From contig JAKPKY010000113.1 in the NCBI GenBank assembly GCA_029553505.1, positions 1-64,000 on the forward strand: DNA of 64,000 nt, given 5' to 3'. This document shows, one piece after another, positions 52,984 to 62,172 of this stretch. This DNA is from Planctomycetota bacterium. GTDB taxonomy: Bacteria; Planctomycetota; Phycisphaerae; SM23-33. Position 1 is the first letter of the stretch. Each line of letters opens with the position of its first letter. The notes under the pieces were generated by a model that saw nothing but the letters and a program-made list of their open reading frames with translations, had not been told where the DNA came from and searched no databases. Both the position numbers and the translations under genes were made by a program.

Positions 52984-54042
52984 CTATTTGCACTTTTCCG
53001 CCAGCGATTCGACCTTCACGCCGCCGCGGACGGCCTTGATGATCTTGGGAACCACCACGTTCAGGTCGCCCACGATGCCGAAATGGGCGATGGAGAAGAT
53101 CGGCGCGTCGGGGTCGTTGTTGATCGCGAGGATCTTGGCGGCTTCCTGCATGCCCGCGCGATGCTGGACGGCGCCGCTGATGCCCGCGGCGATATACAGC
53201 GCCGGGCGCACCGTGGTTCCGGTCTGCCCGACCTGGTGGTCGTGGTCGATGAAGCCAAGGTCCACCGCGGCGCGGGATCCGCCCACCGCCCCGCCGAGCG
53301 CGTTGGCCAGGTCCCACAGGGGACGAAAGTTTTCGCGGCTGCCCACGCCCGCCCCGCCCGCGACGATGATCCGGGCCGCCTTGAGGTTCACCTTCTTCTC
53401 ACGCCGGTGGCTTTCCTCGATCGTCAGCGGAAGCGTCACGCCGTCCAGGTCGGCCTTGACGCGGACGATCTCGCCCTTGCGCGACGCGTCGGCGGCGGGC
53501 ATGTGCATCACGCCTTCGCGCACTGTCGCCATCTGGGGCCAGCGGCTCGGGTTGACGATCGTCGCGATGATGTTTCCGCCGAACGCCGGGCGGATCTGGA
53601 ACAGCAGGTTCTTGTGCTCGACCTTGGAGACCGGGTCGCTGTGGTCGCCGATCTGGAGGTCGGTGCAGTCGGCCGTCAGCCCGCACTTCATGGCCGACGC
53701 CACCGTGGGCGCCAGATCGCGCCCGATCGGCGTCGCGCCGTACAGGCACACCTGCGGCTTGTACTGCTCGATCAGGCGGCAGATGAGGTGACAGTAGCCT
53801 TTCGCCTGGTAGTGCCCCAGGCGCTCGTCCTCGGCAAGGTACACCTTGTCGGCGCCGTGGGCGATCAGCTTGCTCGCCAGCGGCGCGACGTTCTTGCCCA
53901 GCAGGACGGCCGCCAGCGGAACGCCCAGCGTGCACGCCAGTTCCTGCCCCTTGCTCATCAGTTCCAGCGGAACGTCCGACAGTTTGCCGTCTTCCTGCTC
54001 GGCAAAGATCCAGACTTCGCCTTTTCGGTTGACTTCGATCAT
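52984..54042 (-). CDS. etfA: Electron transfer flavoprotein subunit alpha
   Basis: EtfA carries the main FAD of the flavoprotein that links acyl-CoA dehydrogenases to the electron-transfer chain. The 352-residue product has an N-terminal EtfA/B domain (VWIFAEQEDGKL, DKVYLAEDERLGHY) and the C-terminal FAD domain with GGAGVGSRENFRPLWDLA near residue 228, VGQTGTTVRPALYIAAGISG near residue 270, and AINNDPDAPIF near residue 307. Some 29 bases separate it from etfB. Confidence 0.95.
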   Translation of the reverse strand: MIEVNRKGEVWIFAEQEDGKLSDVPLELMSKGQELACTLGVPLAAVLLGKNVAPLASKLIAHGADKVYLAEDERLGHYQAKGYCHLICRLIEQYKPQVCLYGATPIGRDLAPTVASAMKCGLTADCTDLQIGDHSDPVSKVEHKNLLFQIRPAFGGNIIATIVNPSRWPQMATVREGVMHMPAADASRKGEIVRVKADLDGVTLPLTIEESHRREKKVNLKAARIIVAGGAGVGSRENFRPLWDLANALGGAVGGSRAAVDLGFIDHDHQVGQTGTTVRPALYIAAGISGAVQHRAGMQEAAKILAINNDPDAPIFSIAHFGIVGDLNVVVPKIIKAVRGGVKVESLAEKCK

Positions 54043-54071
54043 CGTGTTTCCTTGGGTAACTCGTTAACTGG

Positions 54072-54995
54072 TTAACCGATCGTATGCTCTTCGATCAACT
54101 CGCCGATCAGGCGGGCGATGCCTTCGTCGTTCGGCGGGAATTCCTTGTATTCCCCGCCGGTCAGCACCACCGACTGGATGCGGTGCACCTTGGTCGGGCT
54201 GCCGCTCATGCCGCACCAGGCCAGGTCCGCGCCCAGATCGTCCAGGTTCCACTGCTCGATCAGCAGGCCGCGCTCGGCAAGCTTTCCGCAGTGCTTTTCG
54301 ACCTCGGCGGCCTTCAACTCGGCCGTGTAGTTCTCGAAATCGCCCTCGAGGATGTGCTCGGCCTTGGCCTGCACCTCGGCCTTGGACAGGGCCTTCTTGT
54401 ACTTCATCAGCCTCTTGGCCGCCTGGGGACGCGGCGTGTTGGCGCTCTCCATCACGGTCACCAGCGCGGGCATTGGGCAGGAGACGATTTCCCAGCCGTT
54501 GCCGACATTGCGCTTCAGGCGGATCGTCCGCTCGCGGCAGCCGAGGAACTCCTCCATGTACGTCACCAGGTTATAGCCCAGCTTTTCCGCCAGCTGCGGG
54601 CCGACCTGCGCGGTGTCTCCGTCGATCGCCTGCCGCCCGCAGAACACCAGGTCGGCGCCGAGCTTTTTGACGGCGCAGGAGAGGATGTAGCTGGTGGCGA
54701 GGGTGTCGGAAGCGGCCGCCCGGCGGTCGGTGATCAGCACGGACCGGTCGGCCCCGCGGAAGAGGCTCTCGCGGAGGACGGCGCAGGCGGCGGGCAGGCC
54801 CATCGTCACCACGGTGACGGTCCCGCCGTACTGGTCGCGGACGGCCAGCGCCGCCTCGAGGGCGTTCAGGTCCTCGGGGTTGAACACGGCCGGCAACGCC
54901 GCCCGGTTGACCGTTCCGTCTTCCTTCATCGCCTCGCCGGTGATCTTCTTGGTGTCCGGCACCTGCTTGACGCAAACCACGCAGTTGTATCCCAC
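54072..54995 (-). CDS. etfB: Electron transfer flavoprotein subunit beta (bifurcating-type motif)
   Basis: EtfB holds a second nucleotide site: AMP in ordinary Etf, FAD in electron-bifurcating Etf. The 307-residue product has the start CVVCVKQVPDTKKI, FNPEDLNALEAAL, and the diagnostic loop CGRQAIDGDTAQVGPQLAE near residue 119. This loop matches bifurcating clostridial-type EtfB rather than the mitochondrial-type QAIDDDCNQTG. The C-terminal 45 residues include TKVHRIQSVVLTGGEYKEF. Start codon is GTG at 54995 with GGGAG eight bases upstream. First gene of the etf-acyl-CoA dehydrogenase group. Confidence 0.94.
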   Translation of the reverse strand: MGYNCVVCVKQVPDTKKITGEAMKEDGTVNRAALPAVFNPEDLNALEAALAVRDQYGGTVTVVTMGLPAACAVLRESLFRGADRSVLITDRRAAASDTLATSYILSCAVKKLGADLVFCGRQAIDGDTAQVGPQLAEKLGYNLVTYMEEFLGCRERTIRLKRNVGNGWEIVSCPMPALVTVMESANTPRPQAAKRLMKYKKALSKAEVQAKAEHILEGDFENYTAELKAAEVEKHCGKLAERGLLIEQWNLDDLGADLAWCGMSGSPTKVHRIQSVVLTGGEYKEFPPNDEGIARLIGELIEEHTIG

Positions 54996-55095
54996 GTTCG
55001 ACTCCCAAATAGTCCTTACACGCCCATGCTCCGGGTCTTACAACGTCGGGCGTTGCCTTGAGACAGCGCACTCCCGCCCTCGGCGGGTCGCGAGC

Positions 55096-55125
55096 CTGAT
55101 AAGGGTACGAATGCCCCCCGGTCAA
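55096..55125 (-). promoter_or_regulatory. Candidate etfB promoter
   Basis: On the minus strand TTGACC (55125-55120) and TATCAG (55101-55096) are 18 bases apart. The first matches five and the second four of six consensus positions. The leader to the etfB GTG would be about 95 bases. Confidence 0.45.
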
Positions 55126-55154
55126 GTCAAGGCGATTTGCCCCCCGGCGCAAAG

Positions 55155-55183
55155 AACGGGGCCGCCCCAGGGGCAGCCCCGTT
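55155..55183. terminator. Terminator after the C39-like gene
   Basis: AACGGGGCCGCCCC and GGGGCAGCCCCGTT pair over 14 positions with one mismatch and almost no loop. It lies 26 bases past the stop of the C39-like gene; the following T-run is short on either strand. Confidence 0.6.
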
Positions 55184-55208
55184 TGCGCACCGAGGCCTGC
55201 GGAAAATG

Positions 55209-55814
55209 TCAATCCATGTGTTCGACTTCTTTTTGTGCGGGCGGATTCCCGAGCAAGACCATGGCAAAATGCTCAAGCCGTTCGCCCGTTCGCGGTTCCA
55301 CGTGATGCCAACGAGCAAGAAATTCCTCGTCCGTCAGCCAGGTCCGCCGATAGGACCAGGGATCCTCGAACACGAGAATTCCGTCCTGATGCCCGATGGC
55401 GATGGCGTAGTGCCCGTCATGCGTGTCTTCCCGCCAGTCGGCAAGGGTCATGTACTTGTCGGCCCATGCCTGAACCAGCACGATGACGGGAATGTGCCGG
55501 TCCACGTATTCCTTGAGGGTCTCCAAGGACACCCCGACCTCCGCGAAGACCCGGCCCCACTTCTCCCTGGCGACGGCAATCATGTTCTTCGCGGGGGTTC
55601 CATCCTTTCCGGTGCTCAGTTGCTTCATCAGTTCGTCTTCGCGAACGTCCATGCCGTAGTAGGTCAGGACGAGTTGCAGCGCCTTGGCCCCACAGTCAAA
55701 ATCGAATGTCTGTTTCCCGATGGGCAGGTCGATCATCGCGGCGTCCTCGTTCCAAACCGTCGCGCGCCAGACCTCCGCAAGGGAGGATACGGGGCGCGAC
55801 GGACAGGGATTCAT
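55209..55814 (-). CDS. C39-like cysteine peptidase domain protein
   Basis: The 201-residue protein has a papain-like C39 fold: the catalytic Cys in FDFDCGAKALQLVLTYYG near residue 41, helix EDELMKQL, and the His-Asp pair in DGHYAIAIGHQDGILVFEDPW near residue 133. There is no signal peptide or ABC-transporter domain, so it is a stand-alone, probably cytoplasmic protein of the type annotated C39 family peptidase-like. Its ATG overlaps the pdxA stop (ATGA), so it is translated after pdxA. The link with vitamin B6 synthesis is by position only. Confidence 0.72.
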   Translation of the reverse strand: MNPCPSRPVSSLAEVWRATVWNEDAAMIDLPIGKQTFDFDCGAKALQLVLTYYGMDVREDELMKQLSTGKDGTPAKNMIAVAREKWGRVFAEVGVSLETLKEYVDRHIPVIVLVQAWADKYMTLADWREDTHDGHYAIAIGHQDGILVFEDPWSYRRTWLTDEEFLARWHHVEPRTGERLEHFAMVLLGNPPAQKEVEHMD

Positions 55815-56857
55815 TTCCCGACCGTAGGCTGCCTCGCCGAGCGCCGTTCGCGGGCGGCGCGGTTGGCGGCCAAGTCGATGGCGAGATGGATGGCCGCCTT
55901 CATGCTGGCCGGGTCGGCCTTTCCTTTTCCGGCGATGTCGAAGGCCGTCCCGTGATCCGGACTCGTGCGGACGATCGGCAGGCCCAGCGTGACGTTGACC
56001 GCGTCGCGCCACCCCAGCAGCTTGACGGGGATCAGCCCCTGGTCGTGATACATGGCCACGACGCAGTCGAATTTTCCCTCGAGGGCCTTGAGGAAGACGG
56101 TATCGGCTGGGAACGGCCCGCTGACGCGGATGCCCGCCTCGGACGCCATGAGCACGGCCGGCGCGATGACCCGCTGCTCCTCGTCGCCGAAGGCGCCGTC
56201 CTCGCCCGCGTGCGGGTTGAGCCCACAGACGGCAATCCGCGGGCTTTCGACCGCAAACCATTCCCGCAGGGCGCGGTCGGCCAGGTCGATCGGGTTGAAC
56301 ACGCAGCCGATGGTCAGCAGGTCGCGAATGCCCATCAGCGAGGTGTGGATGGTCGCCAGGACCACCCGCAGGCGGGGCGAGACGAACATCATCGCCACGT
56401 GGCGGCACTTGCATTTCTCGGCGAGCAGCTCGGTGTGCCCGGGGTACTTGCGATGCCCTGCGAGATGCCACGACGCCTTGGAGATCGGCGCGGTGATGAT
56501 CGCGTCGATCAGCCCGTTCTGGGCGGCGGAAATCGCGTCCTCGCAGAACGCCATGGAGGATTTTCCGCCGATCTTGCTGGGCCCGCGGGGCATCGTCGCC
56601 GGCTGGGTGATCTCGTCGTAGTCCAGCACCACCAGGTCGCTGACGTAGCGGCGGATGTCCTCGTGGTGGTCGCGGTAGAACGGCAGGGAGATTTCGAGCT
56701 GGTCGGCCGTGTAGGCGAGTTGCTCGCTGAGCCCGAAGATGACGAAGCTCGCGCGGCGGCGCAGGTCGGCGTCGGCCAGCGCCTTGACGATGATCTCGGC
56801 CCCGATCCCGCAGGGGTCGCCCATCGTGATCCCGATTGTTGGACGATTCTCCGCCAC
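55811..56857 (-). CDS. pdxA: 4-hydroxythreonine-4-phosphate dehydrogenase PdxA
   Basis: PdxA oxidises 4-phosphohydroxy-L-threonine in the DXP-dependent route to pyridoxal phosphate. The 348-residue protein shows ITMGDPCGIGAEIIVKAL near residue 10, ITAPISKASWHLAG near residue 120, and the three metal-binding histidine motifs YPGHTELLA, GLNPHAGEDG and VVAMYHDQGLIPVK. FDIAGKGKADPASM ends the core. The last ~25 residues are a basic extension. It overlaps the next gene by ATGA. pdxJ is not nearby. Confidence 0.94.
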   Translation of the reverse strand: MAENRPTIGITMGDPCGIGAEIIVKALADADLRRRASFVIFGLSEQLAYTADQLEISLPFYRDHHEDIRRYVSDLVVLDYDEITQPATMPRGPSKIGGKSSMAFCEDAISAAQNGLIDAIITAPISKASWHLAGHRKYPGHTELLAEKCKCRHVAMMFVSPRLRVVLATIHTSLMGIRDLLTIGCVFNPIDLADRALREWFAVESPRIAVCGLNPHAGEDGAFGDEEQRVIAPAVLMASEAGIRVSGPFPADTVFLKALEGKFDCVVAMYHDQGLIPVKLLGWRDAVNVTLGLPIVRTSPDHGTAFDIAGKGKADPASMKAAIHLAIDLAANRAARERRSARQPTVGK

Positions 56858-56880
56858 GTCGTTCTTCTCTCCCGCAAAAA

Positions 56881-57004
56881 AGGTGAGAGGTTAGAGAGAA
56901 GGCGATGCTCTTGCCGTTCGCGAAAATCCCGCACGCACATGGCGGCATAACCGCAAACAGGGCAACAACGTCACGACGGCTCTCTCACCTCTCCCCTCTC
57001 ACCT
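56881..57004. repeat. Inverted repeat between ribE and pdxA
   Basis: AGGTGAGAGG (56881-56890) is inverted at 56995-57004 (CCTCTCACCT), with another CTCTCACCTCT beside the second arm. The ~155-base spacer contains no gene. It separates ribE from pdxA on the same strand. Confidence 0.65.
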
Positions 57005-57014
57005 CTTCCCTTTC

Positions 57015-57656
57015 TCAGTCGAACCCGGCCTGTCGGAGCTTTTCGAGCGTCAGTCCGCCGCCCGGCGTGCCGAGGCGTCCCAGGCACTTCAGCACGTATT
57101 TCCCGATGACGTCGGTCTCGACGTTCACGCGTCCGCCGACCTTCAGCCGGCCGAGGGTCGTCTCCGCCAGCGTCGTCGGGATCAGCGCCACGCTGAACCG
57201 CTCTTCCGTCACGTCCACGAGCGTCAGCGACACGCCGTCCAGCGCCACCGAACCCTTGGGCACCATCTGGGCGGTCAGGTCGCGCGGGGCGGCGAAGTCC
57301 AGCACCCACTGCCCGCCGCGACGAATGGCGCGAAGTTCCGCCTGCCCGTCCACGTGCCCCTGCACGATATGCCCGTCCAGCGCGTCGCCCGCGCGAAGCG
57401 ATCGCTCCAGGTTCACGCCCGCCCCAACGCTCAGTTCGCCCAGGGTGGTGCGGGCGAGGGTCTCGGCTACAACGTCAAACTCGGCCGCGGCGCCCTCGAT
57501 GGCGCAGGCGGTCAGGCATGCGCCGTTGACGGCTACGCTGTCGCCCAACGCCAGTCCTTCCGCCAGCGGGCCCAGGTCGATGCGCAGTCGCCGCCCCGCC
57601 GGGCTCGCAGCCGCCGAGAGCACCTTTCCGACATGTCGCACGATTCCGGTAAACAT
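57015..57656 (-). CDS. ribE: Riboflavin synthase (alpha chain)
   Basis: The enzyme dismutates two molecules of 6,7-dimethyl-8-ribityllumazine to riboflavin and a pyrimidine. The 213-residue product has two lumazine-binding barrels; the first begins with the invariant MFTGIVRHVGKV and contains VNGACLTACAIE near residue 42 and GHIVQGHVDG near residue 94, the second GVSLTLVDVTEERFSVALIP near residue 135. The ATG at 57656 places MFTGIV at the N-terminus. No other rib gene is adjacent. Confidence 0.95.
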   Translation of the reverse strand: MFTGIVRHVGKVLSAAASPAGRRLRIDLGPLAEGLALGDSVAVNGACLTACAIEGAAAEFDVVAETLARTTLGELSVGAGVNLERSLRAGDALDGHIVQGHVDGQAELRAIRRGGQWVLDFAAPRDLTAQMVPKGSVALDGVSLTLVDVTEERFSVALIPTTLAETTLGRLKVGGRVNVETDVIGKYVLKCLGRLGTPGGGLTLEKLRQAGFD

Positions 57657-57729
57657 GGCATCCTCGCGTCGCGGCAGCCGGCTGCCGCCGCCTCGCCGGG
57701 GCAAAAACCCACTCGCCCCAGGGCGAAAA

Positions 57730-57738
57730 TGTTATAAT
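57730..57738 (+). promoter_or_regulatory. Extended -10 promoter of moxR operon
   Basis: TGTTATAAT is a perfect extended -10 element (TGn plus TATAAT). No -35 is visible at the expected distance, which is acceptable for extended -10 promoters. The moxR ATG follows about 40 bases after the likely start point. Confidence 0.6.
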
Positions 57739-57784
57739 AGTCAGGCCCGGGCCGCGTTAATGTATTGTAAGCGAAGGTACTGAG

Positions 57785-58720
57785 ATGACGGAACTTGAAA
57801 AACTCGCCGCCCTCCGGAACAACATCGAATCGGTCCTCCTGGGCAAGCACGAGGCGGTCCGCCAGGTCCTCGTGGCGCTGCTGGCCAGGGGACACGTCCT
57901 GCTGGAAGACGTCCCCGGCGTCGGGAAGACCGTCCTGACCCGCGCCATCGCCCGGTCCATCGACTGCCAGTTCAGCCGCATCCAGCTCACCCCCGACCTG
58001 CTGCCCAGCGACATCCTGGGCGTCAGCGTCTACGACTCGGCGACGGGAGAGTTCACCTTCAAGCGCGGGCCGATCTTCGCGCACATCCTGCTGGCCGACG
58101 AGATCAACCGCACCACCCCGCGCACCCAGAGCGCCCTGCTGGAGGCGATGAACGAGTCGCAGGTCTCCACCGACGGGAAGACCTACCCCCTGGGCCCGCC
58201 GTTCATGGTGCTGGCGACGCAGAACCCCTACGAGTTCGAGGGAACGTATTTCCTACCGGAAAACCAGCTCGACCGGTTCATGATCCGCGTACGGGTGGGC
58301 TACCCGGACAAGGGGACCGAGCGGGAGATTCTCAAGACCCAGCCGGCGCGGACGCGCCTGGGAGCGCTGCGCCCGGTGATGGGCGTGGGCGACGTGATCG
58401 CGTTGCAGGACCGGGTGTTGACGGTGCGGGTGGACGACGCGATCCTGGACTACATTCTGGCCATCGCCGAGGCGACCCGCCGCAGCGACGAACTGACCAT
58501 CGGGGTCTCGCCGCGCGGTTCGCTGTCGCTGACCCAGGCGGCGCGGGCGTCGGCGATGCTGGACGGGCGCGAGTACGTCGTGCCGGACGACGTCAAGGCG
58601 CTCGCCACGCCTGTCTGCGCCCACCGCCTGCTGACCCGCGCGTTCACGCACGACGGATCCGCCGCAGCCGCCGAGGCCATCTTCGAGAAAATCCTCGAGA
58701 CCATTCCCGTTCCCCAGTGA
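57785..58720 (+). CDS. MoxR family AAA+ ATPase
   Basis: MoxR ATPases act as chaperones, often for a metal-binding or von Willebrand A protein encoded beside them. The 311-residue product has Walker A DVPGVGKT at residues 42-49, Walker B ILLADEINRTTPRTQSALLEAM near residue 95 (cited by its key DEIN), sensor 1 LATQNPYEFEGTYFLPE near residue 141, and the C-terminal lid with SPRGSLSLTQAARASA. It heads an operon with DUF58 and transglutaminase genes, a common grouping. Confidence 0.93.
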   Translation: MTELEKLAALRNNIESVLLGKHEAVRQVLVALLARGHVLLEDVPGVGKTVLTRAIARSIDCQFSRIQLTPDLLPSDILGVSVYDSATGEFTFKRGPIFAHILLADEINRTTPRTQSALLEAMNESQVSTDGKTYPLGPPFMVLATQNPYEFEGTYFLPENQLDRFMIRVRVGYPDKGTEREILKTQPARTRLGALRPVMGVGDVIALQDRVLTVRVDDAILDYILAIAEATRRSDELTIGVSPRGSLSLTQAARASAMLDGREYVVPDDVKALATPVCAHRLLTRAFTHDGSAAAAEAIFEKILETIPVPQ

Positions 58721-58735
58721 TCGCGGAGATGTCCC

Positions 58736-59905
58736 ATGCCCCAGCGCCGCCCCAGGGCTATTCCGACGCGCTTCCGCCTGACCGGCGCGGGATGGGCGTT
58801 CCTCGGCATCAGCCTGCTGGTGGGCGTGGTGGCCGTCCGCAACCCCAACGCGATGATGTACGTCCTGTTCGGCGTGATGATGGGCTGCCTGCACATGTCC
58901 GCGGTCATCGCGCGCCGATCGGTCCTTGCGGTGGAGATCCATCGCGAGGTTCCCGACCGCGCCTGGCAGAACCAGACGGTGCATTTCGGGTACTTCCTGC
59001 GGAACATCCGCCGGCGCACCCCCTGCCTGGGTTTGAAGGTCGAGGAACTCGCGCCCGAGGGCATCGAGAAGGCGGCGGGGTATTGCGTCCACCTGCCCTC
59101 GCGCAGCGTGTTCCGGGCGGGCGCCCGCTTCATCGCGCACCGGCGGGGGCGCATCCGCCTGCACGAGGTGCAACTGGGCACGCGGTTTCCTTTCGGGCTG
59201 GTGGACGCGTTCATCCGCCTGCCGCGCAGCGCGTCGCTGGTCATCTGGCCGGCGAAAGGGCGCATCCGGCGCGAACTGCTTCTCCGCGGCGCAGTGGAGA
59301 CGTCGTCGTTCGCCCCCAGCCCCGCCACCGGCGGGCAGGACGAGTTCTTCGGGCTGCGCGAGTATCGCCCCGATGACAACCCGCGGTGGATCCACTGGCG
59401 GCGTTCCGCCACCCGCCGCACGCCTGTCGTTCGCGAGATGGCCAAGCCGCTGCCCGAAATGCTCTACGTGATGCTGGACACCCACACACGGGACCTTTCG
59501 GAACTGGGACTGGCACGCCGGGAACGCATGATCCGCTTCGCCGCCACGCTGATCGACCGGGCGTTCGTGCGGGGATACAAGGTGGGCCTGGCGTTCGCGC
59601 GGCGACTCGACGCCGCCGTATACCCGGCGGAAATGGGGCGCGGACACCGGCGCGACCTGCTCGATGCGCTGGCGGATGTCGAGACGCAGCAGGACCTGCC
59701 CCTGGACCGGGCGATCTCCCTGCTGCCCCGCGGGATGTTCCACCAGGCGCAGGTGGTGCTCGTCACCCCCGACGACCGCAAGCTCCCGGATGAACCCCTC
59801 CGCGCCGTCCGTCGCGCCTGCCGACACCTGACCGTCCTGGACTCGGAGCAACTGGACCGGATCTTCGAGGACAACGTCCATCCCTCCCAAGAGGAGGCCT
59901 CCTGA
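58736..59905 (+). CDS. DUF58 domain protein
   Basis: The 389-residue protein has two hydrophobic N-terminal helices (about 20-40 and 43-62) and a DUF58 domain with the signature FGLREYRPDDNPRWIHWRRS near residue 204, which is followed by a VWA-like region (LYVMLDTHTRDLSELG) containing a modified MIDAS-like Asp. DUF58 proteins work with MoxR ATPases in a process that is not defined. It ends in an overlap with the transglutaminase gene. Confidence 0.9.
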   Translation: MPQRRPRAIPTRFRLTGAGWAFLGISLLVGVVAVRNPNAMMYVLFGVMMGCLHMSAVIARRSVLAVEIHREVPDRAWQNQTVHFGYFLRNIRRRTPCLGLKVEELAPEGIEKAAGYCVHLPSRSVFRAGARFIAHRRGRIRLHEVQLGTRFPFGLVDAFIRLPRSASLVIWPAKGRIRRELLLRGAVETSSFAPSPATGGQDEFFGLREYRPDDNPRWIHWRRSATRRTPVVREMAKPLPEMLYVMLDTHTRDLSELGLARRERMIRFAATLIDRAFVRGYKVGLAFARRLDAAVYPAEMGRGHRRDLLDALADVETQQDLPLDRAISLLPRGMFHQAQVVLVTPDDRKLPDEPLRAVRRACRHLTVLDSEQLDRIFEDNVHPSQEEAS

Positions 59906-62172
59906 TGCCGCTCCGAAGCTTCACCCAGGCGGAACTCCTCGTCACCGAACGCAAGAGGTTCGAGAGGCCCTTGCTGCTGATGATTTGGCTGGGGATCCTC
60001 CTGTTCAGCCTGCGCGATCCCGCGGGGAACCTGTTCTTCCTCCTGCTGGCCACCCTCGCCGTCGGAGTCAACGTCCTGGCGAGTCAGCGGGGACACGAAG
60101 TCTACGTCCATCGCGTGTTCGTCAACACGGGCGTGTTGATGGCCGCCGCGGCCCTGATCGTCGAGCTGTTCAGGAACACCGAGTCTCTCGAAGCCCTCGG
60201 GCATTTCATGATCCTGATCCAGCTGTGCAAGCTGTTCGAGCGGAAAACCAACCGCGACTACGTGCAGATGCTCCTGCTGAGCCTGCTGCTGGTGCTGGGC
60301 GCCACGCTGCGGACCGGCGCGCTGTGGTACGCGATCCTGCTGGTCGTCTACCTGCTGGTGGCCTGTTATACGGCCATGATTTTCACCCTCAAACGGGGCC
60401 TGGACGCCGTGGCGGCCGATCGCCTGTCGAACGAGCGCGCCCCGCTGGAGGCGCGGCGCCTGGCGTGGAACGTCGGTCGGCACTGGCCGGCGCGGGCACT
60501 GCGAAGGCGGGTGGCGCTGGTGATGGCCGGGGCGCTGGCGACCGGTGTGCTGGTGTTTCTGGCGGCGCCGCATGGTTCCCTCACGGCCGAAGATATCGGA
60601 GCCCGTGATCCCAAGGCGATCACCGGATTTCCCGACACCATCCGCCTCGGGCAGGCGCGGCAGGTGTACCAGTCCGATCGCGTCGTCATGAAGGTCCGTC
60701 TGGGAACCGACGAGCCCGGCCGAGCCCTCCCCCCCACCGCCTATTACCTGCGACTGCGGGCCTACTCCTTCTATGAGAACTCGCAGTGGCTCTCCGGTCC
60801 TTCGCTGGGATTCTACGGCGTCCAAACCCCTTGGACTCCGAACCCCCCGCCCGATGCGCTGCTGGAAGGGGCGTTGCTCCAGGAGGTGGCGGCGATTTCC
60901 TGGTTGACGCCGGGCGGATTCGCCGCGTACGCGCCCGTCAAGGTCGAAAGCGACGACGCAAAAATCCGCATCTCGCCCCAGTTGGATCTCACCCTGATGC
61001 CCCACGCGCATACGACGACCATGATCCGCTACCGCGTCTGGTCCTGGCTGACCCTGAACCCCGCACAACGGGAATACCTGGCCGGACTGCGGAAGGAATT
61101 CGGCCTCGGAACGCCGAGAACCGGCGCGTACGTTCACCCGCGCGTCAACGAACTGGCGAGGAAATGGTGCGACGATTTGCTCCAAAAGCGAGAGCAAGGC
61201 GGGGAATCGCGCGAGCAGCTCGATCTGGCGATCGCCTCACGGCTGGCTGGCAGGCTTAAGAGCTCGTTCCGCTACACACTGGACCTCAGCAAGGCCGACT
61301 ATTCCCGCGACGGCGTGGAGGACTTCCTGTTCCACATGAAACGCGGGCACTGCGAGTATTTCGCCACGGCGATGGCGGTCATGTGCAACGCGCTGGACGT
61401 GCGGGCGCGCCTGGTCATCGGGTTCCACGTGGACCCCACGGGACTCAGCGGAGACCTGCTGCTCGTGCGCGAGCGCGACGCGCACGCCTGGGTCGAGGTT
61501 TTCACGCCCACCTCTGACTGGGTCCTGTTCGACCCAACCCCCTCCGCGAGCGAACCGGCTTCCTCTTCCTGGTGGCAGTCTGTCAACGACTTCTGGGAGA
61601 GTCTGGCGTTCAGCTGGCGCGAACGGGTGATCGGGTTCGACAGTTTCGCCCGTCGCAACCTCTGGCAGGCAATCGGCAAGCGCCTCGCCGACGCGTGGAA
61701 CGCGGTCGTCGCCGCCTGCGTTGCGCTGGGCAGCGCCCTGTGGAACCTGCTGGTCAACGGCCGGCTGGACACGCCGGTGATCTGGCTGGTGGCGGTCCTG
61801 GCCCTCGCCACGGTGGGCATCGAGGCGTTCCTCGTATTCCGCCACGTGTTCCGATGGCGCCGCCAACGCCGCCTGGCGCAGAGTCGTTACGCGGTTCCGC
61901 TGTCGCACCTGAAGTTCATCCAACGGCTCTTTGACGCCCTGGAGCGTCAGGGGGTTTCGTTGCGTGTCGAACAGACACCGCTGGCCGCCGCCCGCGCCGC
62001 AGCCCGAACGCTGAACCTGCCCGCCTCTACCTTGGAGGAAATCGTGGCGTTCTACTACCGCCTGCGATGGGGCCGGCATCGCGCCGAGGAGGAAGAAATC
62101 CGCCGCGTGGACGGACAGGTGGACGGCATCCTGCGCCGCCTTGCCGAGCAGACCGCCGCCGTCCGCGCCTGA
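59905..62172 (+). CDS. TgpA-like membrane transglutaminase
   Basis: The 755-residue protein has five to six N-terminal helices (DUF3488 region, to about residue 220), a periplasmic transglutaminase core and a further helix (about 625-645) leading to a cytoplasmic DUF4129-like tail. The catalytic triad is visible: Cys in MKRGHCEYFATAMAVM near residue 482, His in RERDAHAWVEVF near residue 527 and Asp in WVLFDPTPS near residue 542. Such enzymes are thought to act on peptidoglycan-linked or envelope proteins; TgpA is essential in Pseudomonas. GAGGAGG lies just before the start, which overlaps the DUF58 stop (TGATG). Confidence 0.9.
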   Translation: MPLRSFTQAELLVTERKRFERPLLLMIWLGILLFSLRDPAGNLFFLLLATLAVGVNVLASQRGHEVYVHRVFVNTGVLMAAAALIVELFRNTESLEALGHFMILIQLCKLFERKTNRDYVQMLLLSLLLVLGATLRTGALWYAILLVVYLLVACYTAMIFTLKRGLDAVAADRLSNERAPLEARRLAWNVGRHWPARALRRRVALVMAGALATGVLVFLAAPHGSLTAEDIGARDPKAITGFPDTIRLGQARQVYQSDRVVMKVRLGTDEPGRALPPTAYYLRLRAYSFYENSQWLSGPSLGFYGVQTPWTPNPPPDALLEGALLQEVAAISWLTPGGFAAYAPVKVESDDAKIRISPQLDLTLMPHAHTTTMIRYRVWSWLTLNPAQREYLAGLRKEFGLGTPRTGAYVHPRVNELARKWCDDLLQKREQGGESREQLDLAIASRLAGRLKSSFRYTLDLSKADYSRDGVEDFLFHMKRGHCEYFATAMAVMCNALDVRARLVIGFHVDPTGLSGDLLLVRERDAHAWVEVFTPTSDWVLFDPTPSASEPASSSWWQSVNDFWESLAFSWRERVIGFDSFARRNLWQAIGKRLADAWNAVVAACVALGSALWNLLVNGRLDTPVIWLVAVLALATVGIEAFLVFRHVFRWRRQRRLAQSRYAVPLSHLKFIQRLFDALERQGVSLRVEQTPLAAARAAARTLNLPASTLEEIVAFYYRLRWGRHRAEEEEIRRVDGQVDGILRRLAEQTAAVRA

